Shown: one piece after another, positions 54,246 to 64,000 of the stretch | How the letters are laid out: each line of letters starts with the position of its first letter | Numbering within the stretch: position 1 is the stretch's first letter | Source of the DNA: Nitzschia sp. DOCU1 | Lineage: Eukaryota > Bacillariophyta > Bacillariophyceae > Bacillariales > Bacillariaceae | Direction: 5' to 3' | Length of the DNA stretch: 64,000 nucleotides | Assembly: GCA_951394045.1 (NCBI GenBank) | Contig: OX596000.1 | Coordinates: 1,240,001 to 1,304,000 of the forward strand | The notes under the pieces: generated by a model | What the model was told of the DNA's origin: nothing | The model's database searches: none | The model's input: only the letters and a program-made list of their open reading frames with translations | Position numbers and translations under genes: made by a program

Positions 54246-54961
54246 AGAGCACAGGGATCGAGCCGGAGAACGAAACCGAAAGAATTGGCAATAGAAATAT
54301 CACTCCTTACTTGTATGAATATGGAATAAGGTAGTCAATATACTTGTCGTCTCCAAAATCTAGGATGTATCAACAAGCAAATGACATAGAACGGCTTACA
54401 CCGGACACATTTATCTGAGTACCCAAAGAAAGTTGCATAGCATCGCGTTTGAGACAACACAGGTCACCAAGCTCGGATCCATAGCGACAAATCATGGGAG
54501 TGTCGATTCCGTCTATCCTCGTGGTGTCTTGGCAACCATCAAGCCCGCTCGTGGGTTCAAAAACGTTAGTACCCGTCATCGTGTCGATTTATCCAACATC
54601 ACCACCATCGACTTGATCTAGACAAATTGAAAAGCAATGGGAGTAAATGACTGTTAGGGTTAGCGTTATCCTACGTTTCGCCGGTACAGCTAGCAATTCT
54701 TTTCCTCCATAGTTTGCAGGCTAGTAGCGGGCACCCTCCGATCGGGTCATACCATCTCGGTAGAGGCCCGGATGTAACGCAAACAAGGTTTAGCATAGCA
54801 TCTCTGACATCTGTGTCGCTGCATCTATCGCCATTGGAATCATCATCAAGATACTTATCACTCACCAGCACCATTGTGTGGTCCCCAACGCAATTATCAA
54901 CTACCGTTAGTAATAGCAATAGGAGCAAATTACTGACTCTATGGATTACGCGCCTCAAAGA
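54246..54961 (-). pseudogene. Decayed Cys-rich modules downstream of surface-protein gene 1
   Basis: On the minus strand, 54960-54671 reads KYLDDDSNGDRCSDTDVRDA and 54600-54400 reads GTNVFEPTSGLDGCQDTT followed by TPMICRYGSELGDLCC. These are recognisable but broken copies of the modules at the C-terminus of the neighbouring gene (EYLDDDTDGDGCSNTDV; GGNVFKADNTGDGCQDTT). Stops and frame changes separate them. The intact gene therefore once was longer, or partial duplications landed here. Confidence 0.7.
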
Positions 54962-57679
54962 CTATATTTGTACGCATCTCGGTTGACCAGTCCCGGATCT
55001 ATCGCAAGCAAGGTTTATCGCCGAATCAGTGACATCTGTGTTGCTGCATCCATCGCCATCGGTATCATCATCAAGATACTCATCAGCACCATTGCGTTGG
55101 GGACAACACAGAGCCCCTTTCGTCCCTCCGCATGATCTGCATATTTGAGTGTCGGAGCGACAAATCACGGGTATGGTCACTCCGTTTACTGTCGTGGTGT
55201 CTTCGCAACCGTCCCCCCCATTCATAAATTCAGTTACAAAGTTGGGACTGCTCCCGGTATATCCAAGATCATCTTTTACAATGTCAAAAGTACAACACGC
55301 TTGTGACGGCAAGCCGCAACCCCGGTTGCGACACTTCGGTACATTCCCAGTTCGGTCGCAAACAAGAGCAACAGTATTAGGATTCACAACATCTCTGTCG
55401 CTGCATCCATCGTTATCCACATCAAAAGTGCCATTAATATACCCGTCCGCACCATCGCGGATGGGACAACAAATATCATCAAGAAAGAATCCACATGGTC
55501 TGCATATTGAATTCTTATAGCGGCAAACCATTGGCGTGGGCGTTACGCCTACTATCGTGGTGTCTTGGCAACCATCACCAGTATTGTCGGCTTTAAACAC
55601 ATTACCACCAGCATCAGTGTATCCATTCGCATCAAAGGGAATAAGCCCTTTATCCAGACAACAGGGTTGAGTTTGCTCGCCACAGTCCACACTGGGCATG
55701 GACGAGGGTTTGTCAGATGGCTTGTCGGAGGGTTTATCACTTGGAAATTTACTCGGCGTTATTGAAGGTGATTGAGATGGCTCAAAAGAAGGGAATCGAC
55801 TGGGACGTGTACTCGTAGTGGGATGAAGAGAAGGTTCTTCACTCGGCTTGCGGCTTGGTTGTTGACTCGGTTCATTACTGGGCTTGTCCGATGGTAATTG
55901 ACTCGGTACGTTACTAGGCTTGACACTAGTGGACGGCTCGCCCGATGGTAGTTGACTCGGTATGTTGCTAGGCTGGACACTAGTGGTTGGCTGACCGGAA
56001 GGAAATTGACTCGGTTTGTTGCTAGGCTGGGCACTGGTGCTGGGCTCGGGGCTGATGGATGGTTGAGCCGAGGGTACCAGTATACCCGGAAGAGAAGGGA
56101 CTTGACTCGGCCCGTTGCTGGAGCTGGGCTCGGGGCTGGTGGATGGTTGAGCCGAGGGAACCAAAACTCCTCCTCTGACGGATGGCGCATTGGAAGGCTT
56201 GCCAGAAACGGTAGGCTTGTGAGACACGGAGGGTTCAGAAGAAGGACCGGGACTGACTGTAGGGTGCAACGTTGGGAGCGTTGAAGGCGCAGCCGTGGGC
56301 GACCAAACCGCCCCCTTTGGTGTTGGTGTAGGATCCCCCCTTCCCGGAACACCTGCATCAGGTGACGCCGATGGAAAGCAACTGGGCGATCCAGTTGCAT
56401 AATCGTACGAATAGGATCCTTTACTACTTTTGGTCGATGATTTGCTGCTTTTGGATGACCCCTTGCCTTTGCCAGACTTGGAGCTGCCCTTGCCATAGTC
56501 TTCTGGTGGCAGCTCCAGGCAAGGAACGGTGTAGTCGTAGAAGCCACCTCCATAGGACATTTGCATGGCAATGCTCTCTGATGTAGCCATGATGGATACA
56601 GATGATATCCCAACAAAGCCATCATCCAACTTCGAATTCCGAATGTATTTTTCAATCGCCATGATGATTTCTCCAGCATCGAGGAGTTGGGGCGAATCCT
56701 TTTCATTGTCACGACGTTCCACACCGGCAGCAACAGACCCCAAAGCCCGCTTTTGGTCCCACACATTGGCCCGTTTGGTGCCGCGATGGCGTCGTGACGT
56801 TAAACTACGTCGATCACCATTGTGGTCGTCCGATGCCCTTCCATACGATGCTGGATACACCGATGCAAAGGCAGTACCTTGAGTACATCCATTACAAGAA
56901 ATCTTGGTTTGAAAGGTCACAACGACAGCCGAATCATAAGGCATGCCATGTACCGCATCAAATTGAATCATGGGAAACTTCACAGCAACTTGATCTTGTA
57001 CCATGGCATCCACCATCCAACGTTGAAATGCATCTTGTTGACCCCCACAAGGAGTGGAAATAGAATTATAGCCTTGCATCACAGCCTTGGCCAGTTGGAG
57101 CTGCTCCGCATCAGAGACAATGCGACCCCACCCCGCCAGTGTCAACTCGAGTTGAGGATCTTTCAGCTGATGGATTTGATCAGGGCGACAGATCGTCTGG
57201 TCGGTGGCAGTCTGGGGCTTGGACAAGGCCACGGCGAGCCATACAATGAACACTACTAATAGTAGTAAAAGAGCCCCTACGACTGCTGCAGTCTTGTTCT
57301 TCTTGAACACGTAGTAACGAGGATACAGGGATTGAAACACGAAGAGTGGTCTTCTTTGTTTTTGTTGAAGATATGGCTTTCCCTGGGTGTCACTGGTAAC
57401 GCGACTAGAACGAGTCCGAAATAAGGAAGTGACTTCCTTCCCAGACTCAGCTTCGTCATCGACTACGAGAAGAATCGATTCATCCCTATCGTCCTTGTAC
57501 TCGTCTTGGAAGGTCTCATCGTCATCATCGTCATCGTCATCAGGTTGATGATAAACAGTTCGATTCTGGGGCGTTTCATCGTTAACAATCAGGGACTCGT
57601 ATCGCTGGGGTTCATAAAATAGCAAGTCATCATCATCGTCATTTGCTAGAAACGAAGTCGACGACAACGACGGTTCCAT
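54962..57679 (-). CDS. Surface protein 1: single-pass, Lys/Ser tract, PSP repeats, Cys-rich modules
   Basis: 905 residues from the ATG at 57679 (MEPSLSSTSFL), single exon. Residues 1-130 are acidic (a run of Asp) and lie in the cytosol if topology is type II. A hydrophobic helix follows at about 131-152. The domain at about 160-400 (QLELTLAGWGRIVSDAEQ, FQRWMVDAM, TFQTKISCNGC) is shared with the paralogue at 58.7-61.4 kb. Next comes a Lys/Ser/Gly tract (KGSSKSGKGKGSSKSSKSST), similar in composition to silaffin peptides. About 200 residues of P-S-x-x-P-S repeats follow. The C-terminal ~215 residues form Cys-rich modules with CQDTT, CRYKNSICRPCG and DVDNDGCSDRDV, the last resembling a calcium-binding loop. 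It is a candidate cell-wall or silica-associated protein; that is inference. Confidence 0.87.
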   Translation of the reverse strand: MEPSLSSTSFLANDDDDDLLFYEPQRYESLIVNDETPQNRTVYHQPDDDDDDDDETFQDEYKDDRDESILLVVDDEAESGKEVTSLFRTRSSRVTSDTQGKPYLQQKQRRPLFVFQSLYPRYYVFKKNKTAAVVGALLLLLVVFIVWLAVALSKPQTATDQTICRPDQIHQLKDPQLELTLAGWGRIVSDAEQLQLAKAVMQGYNSISTPCGGQQDAFQRWMVDAMVQDQVAVKFPMIQFDAVHGMPYDSAVVVTFQTKISCNGCTQGTAFASVYPASYGRASDDHNGDRRSLTSRRHRGTKRANVWDQKRALGSVAAGVERRDNEKDSPQLLDAGEIIMAIEKYIRNSKLDDGFVGISSVSIMATSESIAMQMSYGGGFYDYTVPCLELPPEDYGKGSSKSGKGKGSSKSSKSSTKSSKGSYSYDYATGSPSCFPSASPDAGVPGRGDPTPTPKGAVWSPTAAPSTLPTLHPTVSPGPSSEPSVSHKPTVSGKPSNAPSVRGGVLVPSAQPSTSPEPSSSNGPSQVPSLPGILVPSAQPSISPEPSTSAQPSNKPSQFPSGQPTTSVQPSNIPSQLPSGEPSTSVKPSNVPSQLPSDKPSNEPSQQPSRKPSEEPSLHPTTSTRPSRFPSFEPSQSPSITPSKFPSDKPSDKPSDKPSSMPSVDCGEQTQPCCLDKGLIPFDANGYTDAGGNVFKADNTGDGCQDTTIVGVTPTPMVCRYKNSICRPCGFFLDDICCPIRDGADGYINGTFDVDNDGCSDRDVVNPNTVALVCDRTGNVPKCRNRGCGLPSQACCTFDIVKDDLGYTGSSPNFVTEFMNGGDGCEDTTTVNGVTIPVICRSDTQICRSCGGTKGALCCPQRNGADEYLDDDTDGDGCSNTDVTDSAINLACDRSGTGQPRCVQI

Positions 57680-58149
57680 CTTGAGTGAATTGGGTTGTGC
57701 TACTTCTAAAGTATCAAGAAAGACAGAAAACAATGGTCCTGGCGAGAAAAAGCGAATCGAGTTGTGCGCACCGCCACAGCAGGCCAATGGATGCAGGCAT
57801 TGTCTTCCTCTCTAAAGATTTCAAATTCGAAACATGGATATGCAGATATCCAAACATGAATGTACTTTTTGAATACTTTAAATAGACGCGTCGCCGGGCG
57901 AGCCGACGATGGAAGTGTTCGCATAGGTCCAATCGTTGTCGTCGCTACTGCCCGGACGGGCGGGACACAGACACTCTAGTAGAAGGTAATGCCAGGGTTG
58001 ATAGGAAGCTATCTACTCTAGTAGCAAACTACACAGAATCTTTTTCTTTCCACCTTTTCGCGTAGTCGCCGTTTGTTGCGTCCGCCCCTATTGAATAAAG
58101 TCAACCACCGGTATCGTAGTAAAAGCAATAAGATTAAATGACTGGTGAC
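57680..58149. other. Upstream region of surface-protein gene 1
   Basis: Probable promoter. Contains several CTAGTAG strings (57976-58022). No gene. Confidence 0.45.
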
Positions 58150-58726
58150 TATGTATAATGTCCCTCAAAGACTCTATATATTTCCCCGGTGGTACAGCTA
58201 GCCATTTCCTTCATAGTCTGCTGGCTAGGGGCACCCTCCGCTCGGACAGCATCTCGGTACACCCCCAGCAGATGCAACGAAAAAAGAGAAACCACCTTGC
58301 TATCTGTGTCGATGCATCCATCATTACCAGGATCAACATTTGCATCAAGATACCGGACCCCGGCACCATCGCGTATGGGAATACACAGATCCCCACCCCT
58401 TTGTTTGTAAGTATTCTCTGGACTTTATCGATAGCCCGGCTTGTGAAAGCCGCTCCAATCCTCGAAACTGCAGATTCGGATGGACAAGAGACCGTATCGT
58501 AGCTGATGCGCAGCAGACAAGTTCTTTTTGGCCTACCCCTTTGCGAAGTCTTCGTTCATTGCGCCAGTCCCAATGGAAAAAGCCACCTACCGCTAGTAGC
58601 AGCAATAAAGGTAAATTCCTGCCTATTATGGATTTCGTCCCTCAAATATTCGTAGATCTCGGCACAGCCCAGGTTGTATCGCAACCAAGGAAATGCCCGT
58701 GTTCATGTCTGTCTACTAACGAATTC
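58150..58726 (-). pseudogene. Decayed Cys-rich modules downstream of surface-protein gene 2
   Basis: On the minus strand the frame with IRDGAGVRYLDANVDPGNDG (58390-58310 region) is a broken copy of the module tail (IRDGADGYINGTFDVDNDGC). A second weaker copy runs to 58726. The bases before each copy (GCAATAA..TAAAT..CTG) match those at 54630-54660 and 54890-54945, so the same duplication unit appears four times in the two spacers. Confidence 0.6.
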
Positions 58727-61413
58727 TCACAAACGCCGTTCGCATCTTGGTACGCCCCCGCTACCAGTTGGATTGCAACGCAGGAAATCTTCATTAAGAT
58801 CCCTGTCGTTGCATCCATCATTATCAGGATCATCAGTATCAGTAAGATACCCGATCCCCGCAATGATATTGCGTGTGGGACAACAAAGATCCCCAATCCT
58901 GGTTCCGCATGGTCTACATACTGGATTGTCGTAGCGACAAATCATGGGCGAGGGGTAACCGTTTACTGTCGTGGTGTCTTCGCAACCATCCCCATTCATA
59001 TCGTCGGTTACAAAGGTGGGATTTGTCCCGGTATATCCAAGCTGTTCATTAACCGTACGGCCAGCCCCACAACATGCTTGTCCCCGCGAACCGCAAACCT
59101 CGAGACACCTCGGTACATTCCCAGCCCGTTCGCATTCAAGAGCAAGACCAGGACCAGGATTGTCAGTGTCAACATCTGTGTTCCTGCATCCATCGTTATT
59201 AGAATCCTCCGCAGAAGAGATATACTCAAAGCTGCCACTGCGGACGGGACAACAAATACTATTGAGACGGAATCCGCATTGTCTGCAGATCGGATTCCCA
59301 TAACGGCAAACCATGGGCGTGACGAATCCCTTTACTGTTGTGGTGTCTTGGCAACCATCACCCGCATCGTCGGCTACGAAGACTTTACCTCCAGCATCCA
59401 TATATCCATCCGAATCAAAGGGGATAAGTCCTTCATCCAGACAACAGGGTTGAGCAAGCTCGCCACAGTCCACACTGGGCATGGACGAGGGTTTATCAGA
59501 TGGCTTGTCGGAGGGTTTGTCACTTGGAAATTGACTTGGCGTCGTAGAAGGCTTGTCGGACGGCGATTCACTTGGTAACACGGAAGGCTTGTCAGATGGA
59601 GATTCACTTGGCAACACAGAAGGCTTGTCAGATGGAGATTCACTTGGCAACACAGAAGGCTTGTCAGATGGCACCTCCGAAGGTTTGTCGGACGGCGATT
59701 CACTTGGCAACACAGAAGGCAAAGTGGATATGCTTGGCGACAGGGAAGGCGGTTGTGACGGGACCACAGAAGGAACGGTAGATGTCGTCGGCAGCGCAGA
59801 TGGAATAGATGTCAGTGCGGGAATCGGCAATGGTGTACAACTACCGGGATAGGAAAAGAAGAAGTGAGATGAATATTGATAGGTCAAAGAAATCCACATA
59901 TGCGGCCTTTTAAATACCTTGGAGCACTCGATTTGCTACCCTTGCTTCCTGGAGCCTTTGTAGCCTTGCTTCCAGCATCAGACTTGCTGCCTTTGCCGCT
60001 GCCCTTCCCACCAGAACCACCAGACTTTGCCGACTTGGCCACAACCGAAGGATCAGCACACGCAGTCCCGACAATGGCATGCATGGACAAGGCGACACTA
60101 TTGGATGTGGCCAATACAGACACGGAAGAGATTCCAGCAAAGTTGAAATCCAAATTTGTACTTGCAATGTTGCTTTGAATGGCCATGATAATGTCCGCGG
60201 CATTGAGCTTGTTGTCAGTTTGGCCAAGCTCTCGGTGATCAGAAATCGCATAGCGAGTGTAGTATGAGTATCGACTCTCAACATATGGCGACCACGACGT
60301 TGCAGACGAGGATGGCGGTTCGTATTTGTAAATGCCAGAGACACTCTGACGGTCGCCCAACGTATCATCGTCGTTGCGCTTGTCCCAGATCTTGGTCCCG
60401 GTGTGGAGACTTCTTCTTCGACGCCCACCCCGTGCATTACCATGTCCATACGCAGAAGGATAAATGGAGGCAAACGCCTTGCCTTCGCTACAATCCTTAC
60501 AGGAGATTTTAGTGCCAAAGGTGACTACCAAGGCAGAACGGTACATTTTGCCATTGGCAGCCTGTTGCTCCGAGGGAAAATGAACCATGACTTGATCCAA
60601 CAACATGGCATCGACCATCCATCGTTGAAATTCATCCTCACATCCCTTGGAGACCGAGTTAAATCCTTCGGCGACGGCCCGCGCCAGATCAAACTGTTCG
60701 GCATCCGACACTTTGGTGGTAAATCCCGCCAATGTCAATTCCAATTGGGGTTCCTGGATTTGTGCATGGCCGAGTGCACATTCGTTGTCTTGTTTGCTGT
60801 TTTTGACCAAGACGGTAATCATGGGCACCAAAAACAACCAAAAGCCCAGAAACACACTAATGCCAATGCAATAGCGGTTGCACCAGCGATTGTACGAGTA
60901 CTTTACATAAAGACCTTGTCTCCATCGACTACTCTTAGTCGGAGGACCGCCTTGTCGACTTGTTTTGGGGCGCCGAGATGAAGTAATCAACGCCGCATCA
61001 GAGAAAGAAGTATTGTAGTGTTCCATGGCATGTTCACTCTTGACAATCAGGGCATCCTGCATGTAACGATCCGAGGAGGATGCCGAGGAAGCGTGATGAA
61101 ATGCCGGAGCTTCCTCTTCTTCTTCATATCGTGGAATCAGTGCGGATGATGAATACACAGCTTGAGAAGTACCAGCTTCCACCAATCGTTTCGAAGAAAC
61201 ATGGCGTGAATTACAATAGTTTTCCTTGTCATCATGATCTTGATCATAATAGACAGGGTAGCTTTTGGGTCGCTTGTTCTTCTTTGGTTGTTCTAGTAGA
61301 TACTTTTGTGTTTGTGAACGAGCGTTACGATCGTCATCATAGTAGCGTCTGGCAGGATCCTCATCATGGAACTGATCCTCATTGTCGTATTCATCTGCCC
61401 AAAGACCTTCCAT
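58727..61413 (-). CDS. Surface protein 2: paralogue of surface protein 1
   Basis: Exon 1 (61413-59918), 77-nt intron (59917-59841), exon 2 (59840-58727), 869 residues. The cytosolic N-terminus is long and charged. The membrane helix is at about 181-203 (YCIGISVFLGFWLFLVPMIT). The domain after it (QEPQLELTLAGFTTKVSDAEQ, FQRWMVDAMLLDQ, TFGTKISCKDC) is homologous to surface protein 1. A Lys/Ser/Gly tract (GGKGSGKGSKSDAGSKATKA) ends exon 1. Exon 2 begins with P-S-x-x-P-S repeats, built from a 12-residue unit (PSDKPSVLPSES), and then has Cys-rich modules (CQDTT, CRYGNPICRQCG, DSNNDGCRNTDV, CEDTT). It lies head to tail with paralogue 1, so a tandem duplication. The intron falls exactly between the Lys/Ser tract and the PSP repeats; paralogue 1 has none there. 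Confidence 0.87.
59550..59720 (-). repeat. 36-bp minisatellite inside surface-protein gene 2
   Basis: Three or four direct copies of a 36-bp unit (plus strand GGCTTGTCAGATGGAGATTC then ACTTGGCAACACAGAA), two of them identical, then a partial unit and another full one. Each encodes 12 residues of the PSP region, so copy number changes keep the frame. Confidence 0.85.
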
Positions 61414-62018
61414 GGTTTCTTTATTTTAGGGAAGAAAGGAGTGTCCTTCTGAAAATGGACGACCAGCGCTGGAACGAGTGACCCTTTCACTTTCGCGCTT
61501 TTCGATTTCAAATCGTTGTGAGACAGACAAACGACATGAGGCCTATGATGGAGACAGGGACAAACTAACGGAAGCAGCAGATTCAGGGCTGTAACCAAAA
61601 TTTATAGCCCACCATGAGGCTTCTGAGTATATATGCATTGACATCTCATGATGAAGAATCTGGCTCTTATGTTTCAAACATTACTTGCGGCATTCAAAAT
61701 ATATGAATGCTTCGGATTCGTAGATGTGAATATCGACCGGGGCTATCTCTGAATTTCCAACAGAATGGATGACGCGTGGCAATCGTTTTAACGAGTTTGG
61801 GCGCTTGCCAAGGAGAGCCCGACATATTGGATGACGTGTGCCAAGAGCGAACTTTTTGGCGCCATTTTTCTGTTGGATTTTGCTTTTCTCCTTCCAAGAA
61901 TGCACAACAGCACCATGGCAAATGCCCATCCACATCATCTTCTGAGCATTCACGACCTTTCTGAAACTACCTTGTTCAGATTGCTATCAATCCCCACACA
62001 ACGCCCCCACTAACTATT
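61414..62018. other. Divergent intergenic region
   Basis: 605 bp between surface-protein gene 2 and the kinase-like gene; promoters of both. TATATATGC at 61628-61636 could be a TATA element but is not near either start. No gene seen. Confidence 0.4.
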
Positions 62019-64000
62019 ATGGTAATGCGTGCCCAGTTTCATGGAGCATGCAGAGTGGCTGCTTCGTCATCATCTGCGTCGGCTGTTCCGACAAGCTGCA
62101 GAAACGAGGAGGAGCAGCAACATCATGAGCATTACATGTCCTCATCATCCATGGTGCGCCGGCATCGTGTACCAGCCATGGACGAAACAAAAACAGCACC
62201 CAGTAGCGTGAACTCAGTACCCAAGAGACGAATCAAGCGGACTAGTACTACGCGGCGGACGAGAAGGAAATCTCCTCCTACTAGCTTGGCAACGAAATTT
62301 CTGCGTCACTTTTCTTTGTGGAGAAACCTCGGCGGTACACCTACCATTTTGCTGATTGGCAATCTTTCAGGAATATTCTTGTGGTTGTCTGCTTGTTTGT
62401 GGGTGGGATCCAAGATTCATCGTGATCATCCAACAACATCCTCTGTGGGCGGGACGATGACTATAGGACCAAGCACGGCATTCTTTTTGTACCATGAGGA
62501 CCATACTAGGCTCCATCCTATTGGGTTTGCAGATGAAAAGTTGCATTCGAACAGCAAAACGCTTGTTCTTCGGGGAAGCAGGTCCACCTCTGCCGAAGAT
62601 GACGACGAAATCGGTACTGACGATGACGAAATGGGTGACGACGATGAGTATACTCTGCAAGAGAACAAGAACCTGAAAAACTCACTCCAACGTCTATCAT
62701 CCTCCAATCGTGTGTTGCCCATTACATGGCCTTTGGCCTATGGCGTTTCTCGAGAGCTGCTGCAAGCCAAGCATCATGACTTTGGGGGGTTGGAAATCCC
62801 TAGTAGTACTTGGAATGGAACGCCGCATTCGGGTCGTGACGACATTAATCACAGTGCTGACGAAGTAGCTGTAGAAGACGAAGGCTATTCCCTTGCCTTG
62901 GATGATGACTATCAGCTTGCCTTGTCGTCGACAGTTGAAGAAGAGAATAATGATGAAGATGAAGACGACTCTGATTCTCATCATTGTCGCCGGATTGCGG
63001 AGCATCGACTCTCCTTTCCAACTTGTAACGAATTGCATCAATTGGATCATGCCGCTGGGAATGTATTGGAGAGTGGATACGGATTCATCAACGATGGGTA
63101 CTTTCGAGATGTCTTTTCCTACAATCATAGCTACCCTGTTCTCGGCGTAGCCCGCGATCATCATGATCAAGTGGCCATCAAGCAAATTCACTATGAGGAT
63201 ACAGAAGAGGATCCACAAGTGTATTATGAATATGTCCGCATGGATGCCATTGTGGCAGAACGTTTGACGTCAAGTCCAAGAATCTATGATATCTATGGGT
63301 ATTGTGGCTTGTCGATTCTATCGGAATTCTTTCATCATGGTGATATTCAAGAACGGACCATGAATGAGGAAGATTATGGCTTTATGGATCCTTCCGACCT
63401 GGACGATGCCCAGAGCATACAACCTCAAAATGATTTGGAACCCAAACAAAAGTTGGTAGTGGCCTTGGAAATGGCTCAAAGTTTGGCGGATTTGCATGGG
63501 CATGCCGGTGGTCTGATCATTCATGATGACATTCAAATGACACAATTCTTATTGGATAAAGACAAAACCGCCGTCAAACTCAACGACTTTAATCGGGCCG
63601 TAATTCCTCTTTGGAATGACGCCCGAAATGAGTACTGCAAGTACCAGAATGGACGAGGCCAGGGATTCTGGCGATCACCCGAGGAATATCGCGACCAGCC
63701 CCTGACGGAAGCAATTGACATTTGGTCCTTGGGAAACAACTTTTATGGACTCTTGACGGGCTTGAATCCCTTGTATGATACCGCTGACGGAGACTCGGAT
63801 CTTGTCTCGTTGCGGATTGTCAAGGGCGAGACGGGCTTTTTGGATCCGCGGTATGCGCAGCGGAGCCAAGAGGAGAAGGTCTTGGGAAAAGTAATCAAAC
63901 AGTGTTGGGAATATGATCCCGCCGACAGGCCGACCATTTTTGAGATTGTCGACGAACTGCAAGTTGCTGTTCACAACTTGTTGGAAAGCAAAGGCATTTC
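62019..64000 (+). CDS. Membrane-anchored protein-kinase-like protein (partial, runs off window)
   Basis: Open from the ATG at 62019 to the window end, 660 codons so far; no stop, no intron seen. The N-terminus is basic, then one membrane helix (PTILLIGNLSGIFLWLSACLWVG, about residues 105-128) and an acidic linker. The kinase fold begins near residue 370 with a glycine-poor loop, then VAIK (QVAIKQIHYED). It continues with KLVVALEMAQSLADLHGHAGG, the catalytic loop IIHDDIQMTQFLLD, the metal-binding DFN (KLNDFNRA), and the activation-segment end WRSPEEY. AIDIWSLGNNFYGLLTG and DRPTIFEIVDEL are subdomains IX and XI. Changed residues: HRD is HDD, the catalytic-loop Lys is Gln, the metal-binding Asn is Gln, and DFG is DFN. 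It may be weakly active or a pseudokinase. Kinases with DFN are, as I recall, common in diatoms. Confidence 0.85.
   Translation, partial: MVMRAQFHGACRVAASSSSASAVPTSCRNEEEQQHHEHYMSSSSMVRRHRVPAMDETKTAPSSVNSVPKRRIKRTSTTRRTRRKSPPTSLATKFLRHFSLWRNLGGTPTILLIGNLSGIFLWLSACLWVGSKIHRDHPTTSSVGGTMTIGPSTAFFLYHEDHTRLHPIGFADEKLHSNSKTLVLRGSRSTSAEDDDEIGTDDDEMGDDDEYTLQENKNLKNSLQRLSSSNRVLPITWPLAYGVSRELLQAKHHDFGGLEIPSSTWNGTPHSGRDDINHSADEVAVEDEGYSLALDDDYQLALSSTVEEENNDEDEDDSDSHHCRRIAEHRLSFPTCNELHQLDHAAGNVLESGYGFINDGYFRDVFSYNHSYPVLGVARDHHDQVAIKQIHYEDTEEDPQVYYEYVRMDAIVAERLTSSPRIYDIYGYCGLSILSEFFHHGDIQERTMNEEDYGFMDPSDLDDAQSIQPQNDLEPKQKLVVALEMAQSLADLHGHAGGLIIHDDIQMTQFLLDKDKTAVKLNDFNRAVIPLWNDARNEYCKYQNGRGQGFWRSPEEYRDQPLTEAIDIWSLGNNFYGLLTGLNPLYDTADGDSDLVSLRIVKGETGFLDPRYAQRSQEEKVLGKVIKQCWEYDPADRPTIFEIVDELQVAVHNLLESKGI

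Noticed and set aside
54655..54666. TTAGGGTTAG-like string resembling telomere repeat
   Set aside because: Under two units, inside a decayed coding repeat; chance.
1..64000. CRISPR arrays, rRNA and standard tRNA genes
   Set aside because: None seen by reading; the only tRNA-like boxes are in the TRIM and do not form a convincing tRNA.

Overview
The window looks like nuclear DNA of a diatom, probably a pennate one. Genes lie on both strands, introns are short (about 77-230 nt, GT-AG) and there are no operons. One protein has a signal peptide followed by a CAFAP plastid-import motif. Two membrane proteins carry the P-S-x-x-P-S repeats and Lys/Ser-rich tracts common in diatom cell-surface proteins. 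A copia-type retrotransposon and a urea transporter of the DUR3 type fit the same picture. The species is inferred, not shown.

Layout. 1-1850: decayed piggyBac-type transposase, with two TTAA-linked palindromes at its outer edge. 2820-5188: DUR3 urea transporter, four exons. 5419-6063: a complete 633-bp terminal-repeat retrotransposon in miniature (TRIM) with a 6-bp target duplication. 6426-10273: two divergent coiled-coil genes, one with IQ motifs, both resembling the tail of the myosin at 43-47 kb. 10513-15534: a multi-pass membrane protein and a coiled-coil, possibly nuclear protein. 16514-22810: an intact copia element with identical 312-bp LTRs, inserted upstream of the first gene of a tandem array.

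22871-30478: five tandem paralogues (A-E) of an unrecognised four-helix membrane family, each with a tiny Cys-rich first exon. A is truncated by a frameshift and C is broken. Intergenic DNA in the array is also duplicated. 31632-33440: nucleolin-like protein. 34080-35318: BRO1-domain protein. 35800-37172: dead copia fragment. 38074-38829: unknown protein. 40606-42012: TPR membrane protein. 43134-46806: myosin heavy chain, divergent from a plastid-targeted ABC-F ATPase at 47438-49666. 50858-52141: low-complexity protein with a helical C-terminal domain. 53053-54245: proline-rich type I membrane protein. 54962-57679 and 58727-61413: tandem paralogues of a large single-pass surface protein, each followed by decayed copies of its Cys-rich module. 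62019-64000: membrane-anchored kinase-like protein with altered catalytic motifs, running off the window.

The most unusual material is the coiled-coil family shared by the myosin tail and two headless proteins, the five-gene membrane-protein array, the paired PSP/Cys-module surface proteins, and the two young retroelements. All functions are read from sequence; no database search was run.
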